Below, piece after piece: positions 11,960 through 20,918 of a DNA stretch of 64,000 nt; position 1 is the first letter of the stretch, and each line of letters starts with the position of its first letter. This DNA is from Spirochaetaceae bacterium (GTDB lineage Bacteria; Spirochaetota; Spirochaetia; SZUA-6; Bin103). The notes under the pieces were generated by a model that saw only the letters and a program-made list of their open reading frames with translations, did not search any database and was not told where the DNA came from. A program made the translations under genes and the position numbers. The stretch spans positions 1-64,000 of the forward strand of contig JAPPGB010000102.1 in NCBI GenBank assembly GCA_028821475.1, in the 5' to 3' direction.

Positions 11960-13537
11960 GTGCTGCTGGCAGACCTGGTGGCGGCGTCAGCGGCGGTAGC
12001 GGCGACGCGCTCACGCACCGCAAAGGTAGCGGCGCTGGCCGACTGCCTGGGCCGGCTCAATGCCGGCGAGCGGCGCACCGGAATCGCCTGGCTGTCGGGT
12101 GCGCTGCCCGAAGGGCGGATCGGCATCGGCTACGCGGCGCTGCGAGACACCGAGGCGCCGGCGGCGGCAGAGGCCACCCTGACCATACCGCGGGCCGCCG
12201 GCGATATCGCCGAACTGGCGCGTACCGGCGGCCCCGGATCCGGAGCGCGGCGCGCCGCCATCCTGGAGCGGCTGCTGTGCCACGCCACCGCCGCGGAGCA
12301 GCAGTTTCTGCGCCGGCTGCTGGTCGGCGAGCTGCGTCAGGGCGCCCTGGAGGGCATCATGGCGGACGCGCTGGCCGCGGCCGCCGAAGTGGACGCCGCC
12401 GAGGTACGGCGCGCTCTCATGGTGTCGGGCTCGCTTCCCGCGGTCGGCGCGGCGGCGCTCGACGGCGGCGTGGAGGCGCTGCGCGGCTTCCGGCTCACCC
12501 TGTTTCGCCCCTTGCTGCCGATGCTCGCCGGTACCGCGCCGGACGTGGCGGCCGCGTTGCAGCGCACCGCAGCCGCGTCGGTCGAGACCAAGTACGACGG
12601 CGCCCGCGTGCAGGTGCACCGGTCCGGCGCCGAGGTGCGCGTGTACACCCGCAACCTGCGCGAGGTGTCCGCCAACCTGCCGCACTTGGTGGCCGCGGCG
12701 GCCGGCCTGCCGGTGCGCGCGGTGATCCTGGACGGCGAGGTGCTCGCCCTGCACCCCGACGGCCGCCCGCTGCCGTTCCAGGTCACCATGAGCCGGTTCG
12801 GCCGCCGCGGCGCGCCGGCGGATGCCGCGGGAGACCGTACCGCGGGCCCCCCGGATGGGCGGCTGCTGGTGCCGTTCTTCTTCGATTGCCTGCACCTGGA
12901 CGGGGAGGACCTGATCGACCGGCCGCTGAGCGAACGGCTGGCGGCGCTGGACCGCGCTTGCCCGGCCGCACTGCGCGTGCCGCGGGTGATCACGTCGGAC
13001 CCGGAGCGGGCCGCGCGCCATGCCGGCGACGTGCTCGCGGCCGGCCACGAGGGGGTGATGGTCAAGGCGCTGGACAGCACCTACGAGGCAGGCCGGCGCG
13101 GCAGCGGCTGGATCAAGGTGAAGCCGGCGCACACCCTGGACCTGGTGGTGGTGGCGGTCGAGTGGGGATCGGGCCGCCGGCGCGGCTGGCTGAGCAACCT
13201 GCACCTGGCCGCGCGCGACACCGAGAGCGGCGGCTTCGCCATGGTAGGCAAGACCTTCAAGGGCATGACCGACGACATGCTGCGCTGGCAGACCGAACGC
13301 TTCCTGGAGCTGGAGACGCGGCGCCGGGGCGGCGTGGTGTACGTGCGCCCGGAACAGGTGGTGGAGATCGCCTTCGACGGCATCCAGCGCAGTTCCCGCT
13401 ACGACTCCGGCATGGCGCTGCGCTTTGCACGCGTCCGGCGCTACCGCGACGACAAGCGCGCCGGCGAAGCCGACACGGTGGCCGCCATGCGTGCACTGCA
13501 CGTGGGCCACGGCGGAGTTGGACGGAGCGTTGCGTAA
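11960..13537 (+). CDS. ATP-dependent DNA ligase
   Basis: A 525-residue ligase of the archaeal/actinobacterial LigB type. Residues ~1-180 form the helical N-terminal DNA-binding domain (LLVGELRQGALEGIMADAL). The adenylated lysine is K211 in ETKYDGARVQVH. Later nucleotidyltransferase motifs are DGEVLAL, FFFDCLHLDGEDL, EGVMVKALDSTYEAGRR and WIKVKP. The C-terminal OB domain includes GKTFKGMTDD and VEIAFDGIQRSSRYDSGMALRFARV. It seals nicks using ATP, probably in repair alongside the NAD-dependent replicative ligase. GTG start; the start is less certain than the product because no RBS is visible. It is monocistronic here, with no Ku or polymerase partner adjacent. Confidence 0.93.
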   Translation: MLLADLVAASAAVAATRSRTAKVAALADCLGRLNAGERRTGIAWLSGALPEGRIGIGYAALRDTEAPAAAEATLTIPRAAGDIAELARTGGPGSGARRAAILERLLCHATAAEQQFLRRLLVGELRQGALEGIMADALAAAAEVDAAEVRRALMVSGSLPAVGAAALDGGVEALRGFRLTLFRPLLPMLAGTAPDVAAALQRTAAASVETKYDGARVQVHRSGAEVRVYTRNLREVSANLPHLVAAAAGLPVRAVILDGEVLALHPDGRPLPFQVTMSRFGRRGAPADAAGDRTAGPPDGRLLVPFFFDCLHLDGEDLIDRPLSERLAALDRACPAALRVPRVITSDPERAARHAGDVLAAGHEGVMVKALDSTYEAGRRGSGWIKVKPAHTLDLVVVAVEWGSGRRRGWLSNLHLAARDTESGGFAMVGKTFKGMTDDMLRWQTERFLELETRRRGGVVYVRPEQVVEIAFDGIQRSSRYDSGMALRFARVRRYRDDKRAGEADTVAAMRALHVGHGGVGRSVA

Positions 13538-13654
13538 CCTCCGCTGTCGCCGGCCGCCGCCCGGTACCGGATCGAGGACGAGTTGCAGCGGCTCGCTAGA
13601 ACCACGTGCGTCTGCTCGCGAAGTGACAGAACCCGCCTTACCGGAAGTGGCAGG

Positions 13655-13969
13655 TCACTCGGCGGTGGCCTCCGGGGTCGTCTTGGATGCTGGCGCCGGC
13701 GTGCCGTTGGATGGACGCCAAGGGCCGGTCAACGCACCCTCGATGCGGGCAACTCGCTCAGCCAAGGCGTGCACGTCGCGGCGTATCTCCGCCAGCTCGG
13801 TACGCAGTTCCGCCACGTCGGTGCGCAACTCGGTGCGGGCGCTCGCCAGGGCGGCGGCAACGGAGTCCATGCGTTGCTCCAGGCGGCGGCTCTGCAGGAC
13901 GACGACCGGCACCAGCACGGCCAGCAGAGCCACGCCGACACCAGCGATGGCGACTGCCTCGGTACTCAC
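13655..13969 (-). CDS. Small membrane-anchored coiled-coil protein
   Basis: A 104-residue protein: an N-terminal membrane helix (AVAIAGVGVALLAVLVPVVVL), then about 55 residues of charged heptads (RLEQRMDSVAAALASARTEL..., RTDVAELRTELAEIRRDV) predicted as a coiled coil, ending in a Pro/Thr/Ala tail. GTG start at 13969. Resembles the many small DUF1640/XhlA-like stalk proteins, but I cannot assign a family. A second protein of the same architecture, in the opposite order, is at 38578. Confidence 0.6.
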   Translation of the reverse strand: MSTEAVAIAGVGVALLAVLVPVVVLQSRRLEQRMDSVAAALASARTELRTDVAELRTELAEIRRDVHALAERVARIEGALTGPWRPSNGTPAPASKTTPEATAE

Positions 13970-14095
13970 AGGCGATCACCATCCCTCGACTGGCCCAGCG
14001 GCGTCAAGCCGGCGCGGGGGGAATCGCGGGCGAGGTGGCGGATGGTGGCGGTTGGGTGGCGGAGGCGGATGGATGACCGGCAGCGGCGAATCGGC

Positions 14096-14101
14096 TATCA
14101 T
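14096..14101 (+). promoter_or_regulatory. -10 element TATCAT, leaderless start
   Basis: TATCAT ends 8 nt before the GTG at 14110. Confidence 0.4.
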
Positions 14102-14109
14102 GGTGAGAC

Positions 14110-14520
14110 GTGAATCCGGCACCATCCAACTGGGACGAAGACCCGCTGATCCGCTGGTTGACCGGGATCGACGGCATCGTACCGCCGTTCTGCGTGGAGA
14201 TGGTCCTCGCCGACGGCAGCCGCTACTCCCTGCACTCGATCACCTCACAGGACGAGGACACCGGCGCCGCGGTGGTGCGCATCTGGGACTATCGCGGCCT
14301 GTCGGACGAAGAGGTCGACGCGGTGCGCGACCAGGTGATGGCGCTTGAGGACGGTGCCCGGCTGCTGGAGCCGGCCAGCCTGCATCCGCGCCTGGCCTGG
14401 GCCGCGGTGCGGATGCGCCTGCCCGACATCGCGCACTGCATCGAGAGCTACGCACCGCTGTGGCCGGAACGCCGGGAACAGCCGCGCACCCCGCAGCGCG
14501 GCATCGGCTTCGGCCGCTGA
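14110..14520 (+). CDS. Hypothetical protein, 136 residues
   Basis: A soluble acidic protein that I do not recognise. It opens with WDEDPLIRWLTGIDGIVPPFCVEMVLADGSRYSLHSI, then RIWDYRGLSDEEVDAVRDQVMAL and HPRLAWAAVRMRLPDIAHCIESY. The alternating strands and helices and balanced composition support a real gene. GTG start 8 nt after a TATCAT hexamer, so likely leaderless. Convergent with the cupin gene (15-bp gap). Confidence 0.6.
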   Translation: MNPAPSNWDEDPLIRWLTGIDGIVPPFCVEMVLADGSRYSLHSITSQDEDTGAAVVRIWDYRGLSDEEVDAVRDQVMALEDGARLLEPASLHPRLAWAAVRMRLPDIAHCIESYAPLWPERREQPRTPQRGIGFGR

Positions 14521-14535
14521 CCTGCCCGGCTCTCT

Positions 14536-14898
14536 TCAGTTCACCAACCACTCGTCGTCGGGGTCGAAGGCCGGCATCACGAAGTTGAGTATGGTCATCG
14601 ATGCGGCGCCGGGGACAGCCCGGTGCACGACGCCCGGAGGTATGAATATCGCATCGCCGGCGGCCACGGGCCGCAGTTCGCCGTCGAATTCCATCTGTCC
14701 CTCGCCCGACAGCACGTAGTAGATCTCGGTAAGGCGGCGGTGGTAGTGGCGCTCGCTGTCCTGCTTCACCTCCACCAGGTGCAGGCTGGCGCGCCCCTCG
14801 GCGGCCTCGGCGAACGCGCGCCGGGCGGTGCCGCACGGACAGGCGATGCCCGGCAGGCCGCTGAGGCGCACTATCTGGCCCTGGACGGCGCCCGCCAT
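14536..14898 (-). CDS. Single-domain cupin
   Basis: A 120-residue cupin barrel. Motif 1 is H-Y-H-(x)-R...E-I-Y-Y-V-L-S-G-E-G, giving His, His and Glu metal ligands (ERHYHRRLTEIYYVLSGEG); motif 2 is PPGVVHRAVPG with the fourth ligand His. The N-terminal CPCGTARRAFAEA resembles proteins annotated as mannose-6-phosphate-isomerase-like cupins. It begins at an ATG overlapping the stop of the upstream dioxygenase (TGATG), so the two are coupled. A GTG one codon upstream is possible. Function unknown; metal-binding enzyme or sugar sensor. Confidence 0.82.
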   Translation of the reverse strand: MAGAVQGQIVRLSGLPGIACPCGTARRAFAEAAEGRASLHLVEVKQDSERHYHRRLTEIYYVLSGEGQMEFDGELRPVAAGDAIFIPPGVVHRAVPGAASMTILNFVMPAFDPDDEWLVN

Positions 14899-15662
14899 CA
14901 CGCGTCCTCCAGGTCGAGCAGGTAGCGCTGCGCCGGGCTCAGGCGCGCCGCCGTCTCCGGGCGCAGGTAGGCGCGCTGGTCGGTCTGCTGCGCCAGGTGG
15001 CGCGGATTGAAGTAGCAGTGCAGGCAGCGCCGGTGCGCGTCCGGCGTGCGGTTCAAGGTGCCGCCGTGCCAGGTGTAGGAGTTGAACACGGCGACGCTGC
15101 CGGCCGGCCCGGTGATCAGCTCCTCGTCCGGGTGCGGCGCCTTGGGATCGTCGAGCACCTCCCTCGGTTGGGCGAACGTGCAGGTGCCGGGCACCATGCG
15201 CGTGCAGCCGTTCTCGGCGGTGAAGTCATCGAGCATCCACACCGAGTTGCAGCCGTAGCGCGGCGGCGGCGCGTCGCGCCTGCCGTCCTGGTGGAGCGCC
15301 TGCAGACCGTTGCCCGGCGTCGCGTCGCGCGCGTTCAGCGAACCGAGATGAAAGGGTGCGTCGATCACGCAGTGCACGGCCGCCAGCAGCAGCGGGTGCG
15401 ACCACACGCGGTCGAACACGTCGCCCTTGTTCACCAGGTCGGCCAGGCGGCGCGCGCCTTTCTCCTGGTGCACCTCCAGGCCGGCCACCGCTCCCTCCGC
15501 GGCCACCAGTTCCTCGAACCGCTCGCGTAGCGCGGCCAGCCAGTCGGCATCGATCAGCCCGGGCAGCAGCGTGTATCCCTTGCGCCGCAACTCGCCGCGC
15601 TGGCGGTCGCTGAGCAACTCGGCGGAGGAGCCGAGGTTGGCAAGACATTGTTCCATGGTCAT
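14898..15662 (-). CDS. Phytanoyl-CoA dioxygenase family (PhyH) protein
   Basis: A 254-residue Fe(II)/2-oxoglutarate oxygenase of the PhyH type. The iron ligands are His and Asp in ALHQDGRR and the distal His in SYTWHGGTLNRT; Arg in DAHRRCLHCYF is placed to bind 2-oxoglutarate. The N-terminal QRGELRRKGYTLLPGLIDADWL is typical of the family. Start chosen at MTMEQ (15662), since the 13 residues further upstream lack family character. Substrate unknown: these enzymes hydroxylate diverse small molecules and natural products. Translationally coupled to the downstream cupin. Confidence 0.85.
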   Translation of the reverse strand: MTMEQCLANLGSSAELLSDRQRGELRRKGYTLLPGLIDADWLAALRERFEELVAAEGAVAGLEVHQEKGARRLADLVNKGDVFDRVWSHPLLLAAVHCVIDAPFHLGSLNARDATPGNGLQALHQDGRRDAPPPRYGCNSVWMLDDFTAENGCTRMVPGTCTFAQPREVLDDPKAPHPDEELITGPAGSVAVFNSYTWHGGTLNRTPDAHRRCLHCYFNPRHLAQQTDQRAYLRPETAARLSPAQRYLLDLEDA

Positions 15663-15771
15663 GACGTGTTTCCGTGCCACAGGATGCCGCGTATGGGGCA
15701 TTCCGGGAAGCCCGCCCCTTTTGCCGCGCAGCGACGGCCGGTAGGCTGCACGCGGGAGGAGGCACGAAACG

Positions 15772-16575
15772 ATGGCACTGAAGGTACACGTGACCGGGGT
15801 GAGCGGGTTGATTGGGGACGTGGTGTATGCGCACCTGGCGGCGCAGCCGGAGCGCTACGAGGTGACCGGCAGCGGGCGGCGCTACGAGCCGTCCGACCGG
15901 GTGGCGGCGGGACGGGCGCTCGGTTGCCCGCCGGAGCGCTTCACGCGCGCCGACCTGACCGACTTGGCCGCGGTGGAGCGGGCGTTTGCCGGCGCCGAGG
16001 TGGTGGTGCACATGGGTGCGGTGCCGGATCCGTCGGCGCCGTTCGAGGCGATCCTGAACAGCAACGTGGTGGGCGGCTACCACGCGCTCGAAGCGTGCCG
16101 GCGGCGGGGGGTTCGCCGCATCGTCTACGCGAGCACGGTCATGACCGACTGGGGCTACCAGTTCGACGAGCCCTACAAGGCGATCCGCGAGGCGCGCTTC
16201 GACGCCGTGCCGGCGGACTTTCGCCGCGTTACCCACCGCGACGCGGTGCGCCCCACCGAGCCCTACTCGGCCAGCAAGGTGTGGGGCGAGGGGCTGTGCC
16301 GCGCCTACGCCGACGGTCACGGCCTGTCGTGCCTGTGCCTGCGCATCGGCGGCGTGAACGGCGACGACGCGCCGCGCGGCGCCGCCGGGTCGGCGCTGTG
16401 GTGCAGCCAGCGCGACGTCGCCGTCGCCACCGAAATGGCCGTCAACGCGCCGCCGGAGATGCGCTTCGGAATCTTCTACGCCGTTTCGGACAACCGCCAC
16501 CGCTGGCTCGACACCGAGCACACCCGCGCCGTGCTCGGCTTCCAGCCCGCCGACCGCGCCGAAGACCGGCTGTAA
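15772..16575 (+). CDS. NAD-dependent epimerase/dehydratase (extended SDR)
   Basis: A 267-residue extended SDR. Cofactor loop VTGVSGLIGDVV, RADLTDLAAVERAFAGAEVVVHMGAV, NVVGGYHALEACRRRGVRRIVYAST and catalytic YSASKVWGE. The later region is short, which fits the uronate/sugar-dehydrogenase branch (for example NAD-dependent uronate dehydrogenase) better than full GalE-type epimerases. A strong ribosome site (GGAGGAGG) precedes the ATG at 15772. Divergent from the dioxygenase operon and convergent with the 3-hydroxyacyl-CoA dehydrogenase gene. Probably acts on a sugar or sugar acid. Confidence 0.83.
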   Translation: MALKVHVTGVSGLIGDVVYAHLAAQPERYEVTGSGRRYEPSDRVAAGRALGCPPERFTRADLTDLAAVERAFAGAEVVVHMGAVPDPSAPFEAILNSNVVGGYHALEACRRRGVRRIVYASTVMTDWGYQFDEPYKAIREARFDAVPADFRRVTHRDAVRPTEPYSASKVWGEGLCRAYADGHGLSCLCLRIGGVNGDDAPRGAAGSALWCSQRDVAVATEMAVNAPPEMRFGIFYAVSDNRHRWLDTEHTRAVLGFQPADRAEDRL

Positions 16576-16605
16576 ACCGCGGTTGCCGGGGGCGGTGCGA
16601 GAGGC

Positions 16606-17565
16606 CTACTCCGCCGTGGCGGGGAAGGCGGCGATGGCGGCCAGGGCGGTGGCTATGCGCTGCCTGGCGGCGTCCACCCGTTCCGGCGGCCAGTCGCCGA
16701 AGCCGCGGCCGGTCTTGGCGCCGTAGTCGCCGGCCGCCGCCGGATCGGCGAGCAGGTCGGCCACCCCGCCGGCGGCCAGGTCGGGCCACACTTCTCGGGC
16801 GATGGCTGCGATCACGTCCAGGCCGGCCAGGTCGGAGACCTCGAACGGCCCTGCCACCGCCAGACGGCGGCCGAAGCTGCCGCTAACCACGGCATCGACA
16901 TCGGCGGCTCCGGCCACGCCTCCTTCCACGAGGGCGACTGCCTCGCGCAGCAGCGCCTGCTGCAGCCGGTTGGCGATGAAGCCGGCGACCTCCCGTTGCA
17001 GGACCACCGGACGCTTGCCGAGGCTTTGGTACAGGGCGCACACCCGCTGCACCACGTCCACGTCGGTGCCGGGATGCGGCACGATCTCCACCACCGGCAG
17101 CAGGTGCGGGGGGTTGAAATAGTGGGCCACCAGGATGCGCTCCGGGTGGCGGGAACCGGCGGCCAGGATGCTCGGCATGAAGGTGGAGGTGTTGCTCGCC
17201 AGCACCACTTCCGCGCCGCAGGCGCGGTCCAGTTCGGCGAACACTCGCTGCTTCAGGGACAGGTCCTCGCTGACCGCCTCGACCACCAGGTCGGCGCCGG
17301 CCACCGCCCGGGCCAGGGAGGCGTGCGCGGTGACCCGCAGCATGGCGGAGGCGCAGTCGGCGCGCGCGGCCAGACCGAGGCCGGCCAGGGTGTCCGCGGC
17401 GCGACGCATGTTGGCCAGCCCCTGCTCCAGCGCGGCGGCCGAGGCGTCGGTGATCGCCACCCGGCGGCCCGCCACCGCGAATTCCAGCGCAATCCCGTGC
17501 CCCATCAGGCCGGCGCCAATCACCGCCACCCGCTCGATTGCCGCGGCGCTGTTCCTTGTCGTCAT
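16606..17565 (-). CDS. 3-hydroxyacyl-CoA dehydrogenase family protein
   Basis: A 319-residue two-domain dehydrogenase. N-terminal Rossmann loop VAVIGAGLMGHGIALEFA, ITDAS for NAD, SNTSTFMPS and HYFNPPHLLPVVEIVP; C-terminal helical domain with EVAGFIANRLQQALLREAVALVEGG and FEVSDLAGLDV, ending near YGAKTGRGFGDW. The His-Glu catalytic pair is visible (HYFNPP, VEIVP). The ATG at 17565 has a GAGAGAGGG ribosome site and starts the fold; the open frame upstream is non-homologous. It could oxidise a 3-hydroxyacyl-CoA or, like lambda-crystallin relatives, L-gulonate; the surrounding sugar genes make the second worth considering. Confidence 0.87.
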   Translation of the reverse strand: MTTRNSAAAIERVAVIGAGLMGHGIALEFAVAGRRVAITDASAAALEQGLANMRRAADTLAGLGLAARADCASAMLRVTAHASLARAVAGADLVVEAVSEDLSLKQRVFAELDRACGAEVVLASNTSTFMPSILAAGSRHPERILVAHYFNPPHLLPVVEIVPHPGTDVDVVQRVCALYQSLGKRPVVLQREVAGFIANRLQQALLREAVALVEGGVAGAADVDAVVSGSFGRRLAVAGPFEVSDLAGLDVIAAIAREVWPDLAAGGVADLLADPAAAGDYGAKTGRGFGDWPPERVDAARQRIATALAAIAAFPATAE

Positions 17566-17659
17566 GTCGTTCCCTCTCTCGTCCGGCGCTACGCGCCGCA
17601 CCGGACCCGGCCTGCAACAGGTGCGCCGTTTCCCTACACTACGCGGCGGAGGGAGGCGC

Positions 17660-18685
17660 GTGAAGGAGTTGAAGCTAGGGGTGGCCGGGCTCGGCCACGG
17701 TCGTACGCTGTTGCAGGCGAACACGGCCGCGGGCAACCACCTGCGGCTGCGGGTGACGGCGGTGTGCGACACCGACGGCGAGCGCGCCCGGGCGGCTGCC
17801 GAGCGCTACGGCGTGCCCTTTGCCACCACCGACTATGCCGAGCTGGCGGCGCGCCCGGAACTGGACGTGATCGGCATCTACACGCCCGGGCCGCTGCACG
17901 CGCCGCAGATCCTGGCCGCCCTCGACGCCGGCAAGCACGTGATGGTGACCAAGTCGATGGTGTACACCATGGCGGAGGCGGAGCAGGTGGTGGCGGCGGT
18001 GGAACGCACCGGGCGCGTGTTGCTGGTAAGCCAGTCGCTGCGCGGGCGGTTCGACTTCATGGAAGCGAAGCGCGCGTGCGACGCCGGTGAGATCGGCGAG
18101 CCCTATCTGGCCGAGTCGCATTACATCCACGACCTGCGCCCCGTGTACGACTACTCGCCGTGGCGCGTGCAGATGCCGCAGGACCTGATCCTGGGCGGCG
18201 CCTGCCACCCGATCGACCTGCTGCGCTGGTTCATGGGCGACATCGCGGAGGTGCACTGCTACGGCCAGCGCAGCGGCCTGGCGCCGGAGTATCCGCGGGA
18301 GGACAACTTCGTGATCAACGTGCGCTTCGCCAGCGGGCGCATCGGACGCATCGCCAACTACCTCGGCGTGGTGGAGCCGCCCGGAGAGGTGATGAACGAG
18401 CTCACCGTGTACGGCACGAAAGGGGTGCTGCGCAACGCCCGCAAGACGGTGGACGGAGAGGGCTATCTGCCGGCGCGCTCCTCGGAGGCGGCATTCGTGA
18501 GCCGGCTGCCGCTCGGCCACCACCAGGAGATGCTGGTGCTGATGGCGCACCTGGCGGAGTGCATCCTGGACGGCAGGACGCCGTGGGTCGGCGTGCGCGA
18601 AGGAGCGCGCGTGGTGGCCACCGGACTGGCGTGCTGGGAGTCGCTGCGCAGCGGCCGGCCGGTCAAGGTGCGCAATGAATTCTGA
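17660..18685 (+). CDS. Gfo/Idh/MocA family oxidoreductase
   Basis: A 341-residue NAD(P)-dependent sugar or inositol oxidoreductase. Rossmann motif LGVAGLGHGRTLL, VCDTDGERARAAAERYGVPFATTDYAEL, IYTPGPLHAPQILAALDAGKHVMVTK (catalytic Lys in the family's E-K-P position, here T-K-S), then the C-terminal sheet with GGACHPIDLLRWFMGDIAEVH and TVYGTKGVLRN. GTG start preceded by GGAGGGAGG. It overlaps the next gene by 11 bases and begins a three-gene operon with a GNAT and a fucosidase, so its substrate is probably a released sugar or derivative. Confidence 0.9.
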   Translation: MKELKLGVAGLGHGRTLLQANTAAGNHLRLRVTAVCDTDGERARAAAERYGVPFATTDYAELAARPELDVIGIYTPGPLHAPQILAALDAGKHVMVTKSMVYTMAEAEQVVAAVERTGRVLLVSQSLRGRFDFMEAKRACDAGEIGEPYLAESHYIHDLRPVYDYSPWRVQMPQDLILGGACHPIDLLRWFMGDIAEVHCYGQRSGLAPEYPREDNFVINVRFASGRIGRIANYLGVVEPPGEVMNELTVYGTKGVLRNARKTVDGEGYLPARSSEAAFVSRLPLGHHQEMLVLMAHLAECILDGRTPWVGVREGARVVATGLACWESLRSGRPVKVRNEF

Positions 18686-19268
18686 GCCGGCGCCGGACGG
18701 CGAGAAGCCGCCGCAACTGCGGATGCAGTTTCGGGCGTTCGCGTCGCTGCAAGCGGTCAGCCTGCCGCCCGGCTACACCCTTGCCACCCTGGCGGAGCGG
18801 GATCTGGACGATTGGATCGCCGTGCTGAACGCCACCGGCCGGCTCGGCGCCTGGGACTTGGCGCGCGCCGAGCGCTGTCTGAACGACCCGCGTCCGGTGG
18901 TGCCCGCGGGCACGTACCTGGTCATGCATCGCGGCCGCCCGGTGGCCACCGCCTGCACCGTGCTGCCGACGCCCGCCGAGCCGCGCCATGAGCTGGGCTG
19001 GGTGGCGGTCGATCCCGCCCACCAGGGCCGCGGACTCGGGCTGCAGGTATGCCGGGCGGTGCTTTGGTACGCTCGCCGGCACGGCTGGACGGCGACCATC
19101 CTCAACACCGACGACTGGCGCCTGCCCGCCATCAGGACCTATCTGAAGCTCGGCTTCGAGCCGGAGATCACCCACGACAGCCACCCCGCGCGCTGGCAGG
19201 AGGTCCACCGCCTGCTCGCAACCCCGGCGGCGGCATCATTACCAGGAACACGAGGAGGGGCAAAATGA
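18675..19268 (+). CDS. GNAT family N-acetyltransferase
   Basis: A 197-residue GNAT. The acetyl-CoA motif A is GWVAVDPAHQGRGLGLQVCRAV, followed by TILNTDDWRLPAIRTYLKLGFEPE (motif B). The N-terminal LPPGYTLATLAERDLDDWIAVL is the typical first strand and helix. It overlaps the preceding oxidoreductase by 11 bases, and its stop overlaps the start of the fucosidase (ATGA), so translation of all three is coupled. Substrate unknown; an amino sugar is plausible from context. Confidence 0.85.
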   Translation: MNSEPAPDGEKPPQLRMQFRAFASLQAVSLPPGYTLATLAERDLDDWIAVLNATGRLGAWDLARAERCLNDPRPVVPAGTYLVMHRGRPVATACTVLPTPAEPRHELGWVAVDPAHQGRGLGLQVCRAVLWYARRHGWTATILNTDDWRLPAIRTYLKLGFEPEITHDSHPARWQEVHRLLATPAAASLPGTRGGAK

Positions 19269-20530
19269 TCAAGCGGTTCGGCGATGGCCGGGACTGGTTC
19301 TTTGGCAAGCGGTTCGGGATGTTCATCCACTGGGGGCTGTACGCCATCCCGGCGTGGCACGAGCAGATCCTGTGGCGCGGCGACATCAAGCGGCGCGACT
19401 ACGAGAAGCTGGTGGACGAGTTCAATCCCCGGCAGTTCAACCCGGACGCCTGGCTCGACGTGCTGCAGGAGGCCGGCATGGAGTACCTGTGCGTGACCAC
19501 CAAGCACCACGACGGCTTCTGCCTGTGGGACACGGCGTACACCGACTACAACGTGATGCGCTCGCCGTACGGCAAGGACATCATCGGCATGCTGGCCGAG
19601 GCGTGCCACCGCCGCGGCGTGGTGCTGGGCTTCTACTACTCGCTGCCCGACTGGCACCACCGGCACTACCCCAACCTGGGCCGCCACCACGAGATGCTCG
19701 GTCCGCGCCCGGGCGACGAGCCGGACGAGGACAAGTACCTGGAGTTCGTGGCCAACCAGGTGCGCGAGCTGCTCACCGGCTACGGCAGGCTGGGCGAGTT
19801 CTTCTGGGACATCAACGTGGCGCAGTTCCACGCTCCCGAGCTCAACCGGATGATCCGGGAGTTGCAGCCGGACGCGCTGATCAACGACCGCGGGCCCGCG
19901 CCCGGCGACTACTCCACCCCGGAGCGGCACGTGCCGGAGGGGGCGGCGTTCAGCAGTCCCACCGAGGCGGTGCAGTCGCTCGGCCGGGAGAGCTGGGGCT
20001 ACCGCGACGGCGAGGACTACTACGCGCACAAGTTCCTGATGCAGAGCGTGGACCGCATCCTGGCGATGGGCGGCAACTACCTGCTCAACGTGGGCCCGAA
20101 GGCGGACGGCACCTTCCCCGACGAGTGCACGGCGGCGCTGCGCCGCATCGGCGACTGGTACGGGCGCGTGCGGGAGGCATTCGACGGCACCGTGCCGTGC
20201 TCGTACCTGGTGCAGCGCGCCTCGGCGGGGGCGTCGGGACACGCCCTGTTCCGCTATGACGAGCTGCTGCTGACGCGGCGCGGCAACACCATCTACGTGC
20301 ACTGCCCGTACGACCTGCAAACCGGCGGCGCCGTGCTCAGCGGGTTCGCGGAGGAGCCGCGCGCGGCCACCCTGCTCAATGACGGCCGCGAGCTGGCGTG
20401 GACGGTGGACGTGATCCCGTGGCGCTGGACCGCGCGCCCCTGCCTGCGCATCCGCGACCTGCCGGTGAACGAGCTCACCGGCGAGGTGCTGGTCATCAAG
20501 CTGGAACTGGACGACGAGTCGACCGCCTGA
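19265..20530 (+). CDS. Alpha-L-fucosidase, GH29
   Basis: A 421-residue GH29 catalytic protein that removes terminal alpha-linked L-fucose. FGMFIHWGLYAIPAW at the N-terminus, EYLCVTTKHHDGFCLWDT (residues 74-90), VVLGFYYSLPDWHH, the candidate nucleophile D182 in GEFFWDIN, and MGGNYLLNVGPKADG near residue 280. A short beta domain follows. There is no signal peptide, so it acts in the cytoplasm on imported oligosaccharides. The ATG at 19265 follows AGGAGGGG at a good distance. Last gene of the oxidoreductase-GNAT-fucosidase operon. Confidence 0.92.
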   Translation: MIKRFGDGRDWFFGKRFGMFIHWGLYAIPAWHEQILWRGDIKRRDYEKLVDEFNPRQFNPDAWLDVLQEAGMEYLCVTTKHHDGFCLWDTAYTDYNVMRSPYGKDIIGMLAEACHRRGVVLGFYYSLPDWHHRHYPNLGRHHEMLGPRPGDEPDEDKYLEFVANQVRELLTGYGRLGEFFWDINVAQFHAPELNRMIRELQPDALINDRGPAPGDYSTPERHVPEGAAFSSPTEAVQSLGRESWGYRDGEDYYAHKFLMQSVDRILAMGGNYLLNVGPKADGTFPDECTAALRRIGDWYGRVREAFDGTVPCSYLVQRASAGASGHALFRYDELLLTRRGNTIYVHCPYDLQTGGAVLSGFAEEPRAATLLNDGRELAWTVDVIPWRWTARPCLRIRDLPVNELTGEVLVIKLELDDESTA

Positions 20531-20563
20531 GCGCGGGGACAATCGCTCACGGAGCGGACGCCC

Positions 20564-20601
20564 GAGCGTGCCGGCCAGGCGCCGCGCGGGCCGGCACGCT
20601 C
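20564..20601. terminator. Hairpin between convergent genes
   Basis: Perfect 13-bp inverted repeat, GAGCGTGCCGGCC (20564-20576) and its complement (20589-20601), with a 12-base loop. It lies between the fucosidase stop and the stop of the minus-strand gene; its right end overlaps that stop. No T-run, so the stem alone would act as a bidirectional terminator. Confidence 0.6.
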
Positions 20602-20878
20602 AGCGCTGCCGCCGGCGGGCCACGTGGCTGGCGGCGTTGCGAACCAGCGCCGTGACCAGCCAGGCGAAGAACGCCAGCAGCATCAGCGCCATCACACCCA
20701 TCCCAGCGGCCACGGCAATGCGTCCGGCCAGCGGCGTGTCGGCGGTGAGCATCGCCCCGACAATCCCGGCCAGGCGACCGCCGGCCAGCGCCGCCACCGT
20801 CACGATCATCCCGATCGCGATCAGCCACACCACCAGGTTGACGATCGGATGCGCCAACTGTCGATCACGAGCCCCCAC
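20600..20878 (-). CDS. Small membrane protein, two helices
   Basis: About 92 residues with two strong transmembrane segments (PIVNLVVWLIAIGMIVTVAAL and IAVAAGMGVMALMLLAFFAWLV) separated by a short loop, and a basic C-terminus. Family not recognised. I placed the start at the GTG at 20878 because a minus-strand TATACT lies 9 nt upstream of it; an earlier GTG at 20941 would extend it across the antitoxin promoter. Divergent from vapB. Confidence 0.55.
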   Translation of the reverse strand: MGARDRQLAHPIVNLVVWLIAIGMIVTVAALAGGRLAGIVGAMLTADTPLAGRIAVAAGMGVMALMLLAFFAWLVTALVRNAASHVARRRQR

Positions 20879-20887
20879 GATGGTCTC

Positions 20888-20893
20888 AGTATA
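20888..20893 (-). promoter_or_regulatory. -10 element TATACT, leaderless start (minus strand)
   Basis: Minus-strand TATACT, 9 nt before the GTG at 20878; no clear -35. Confidence 0.45.
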
Positions 20894-20918
20894 CTCTGAT
20901 CCCGCCTCGCCACTCAGG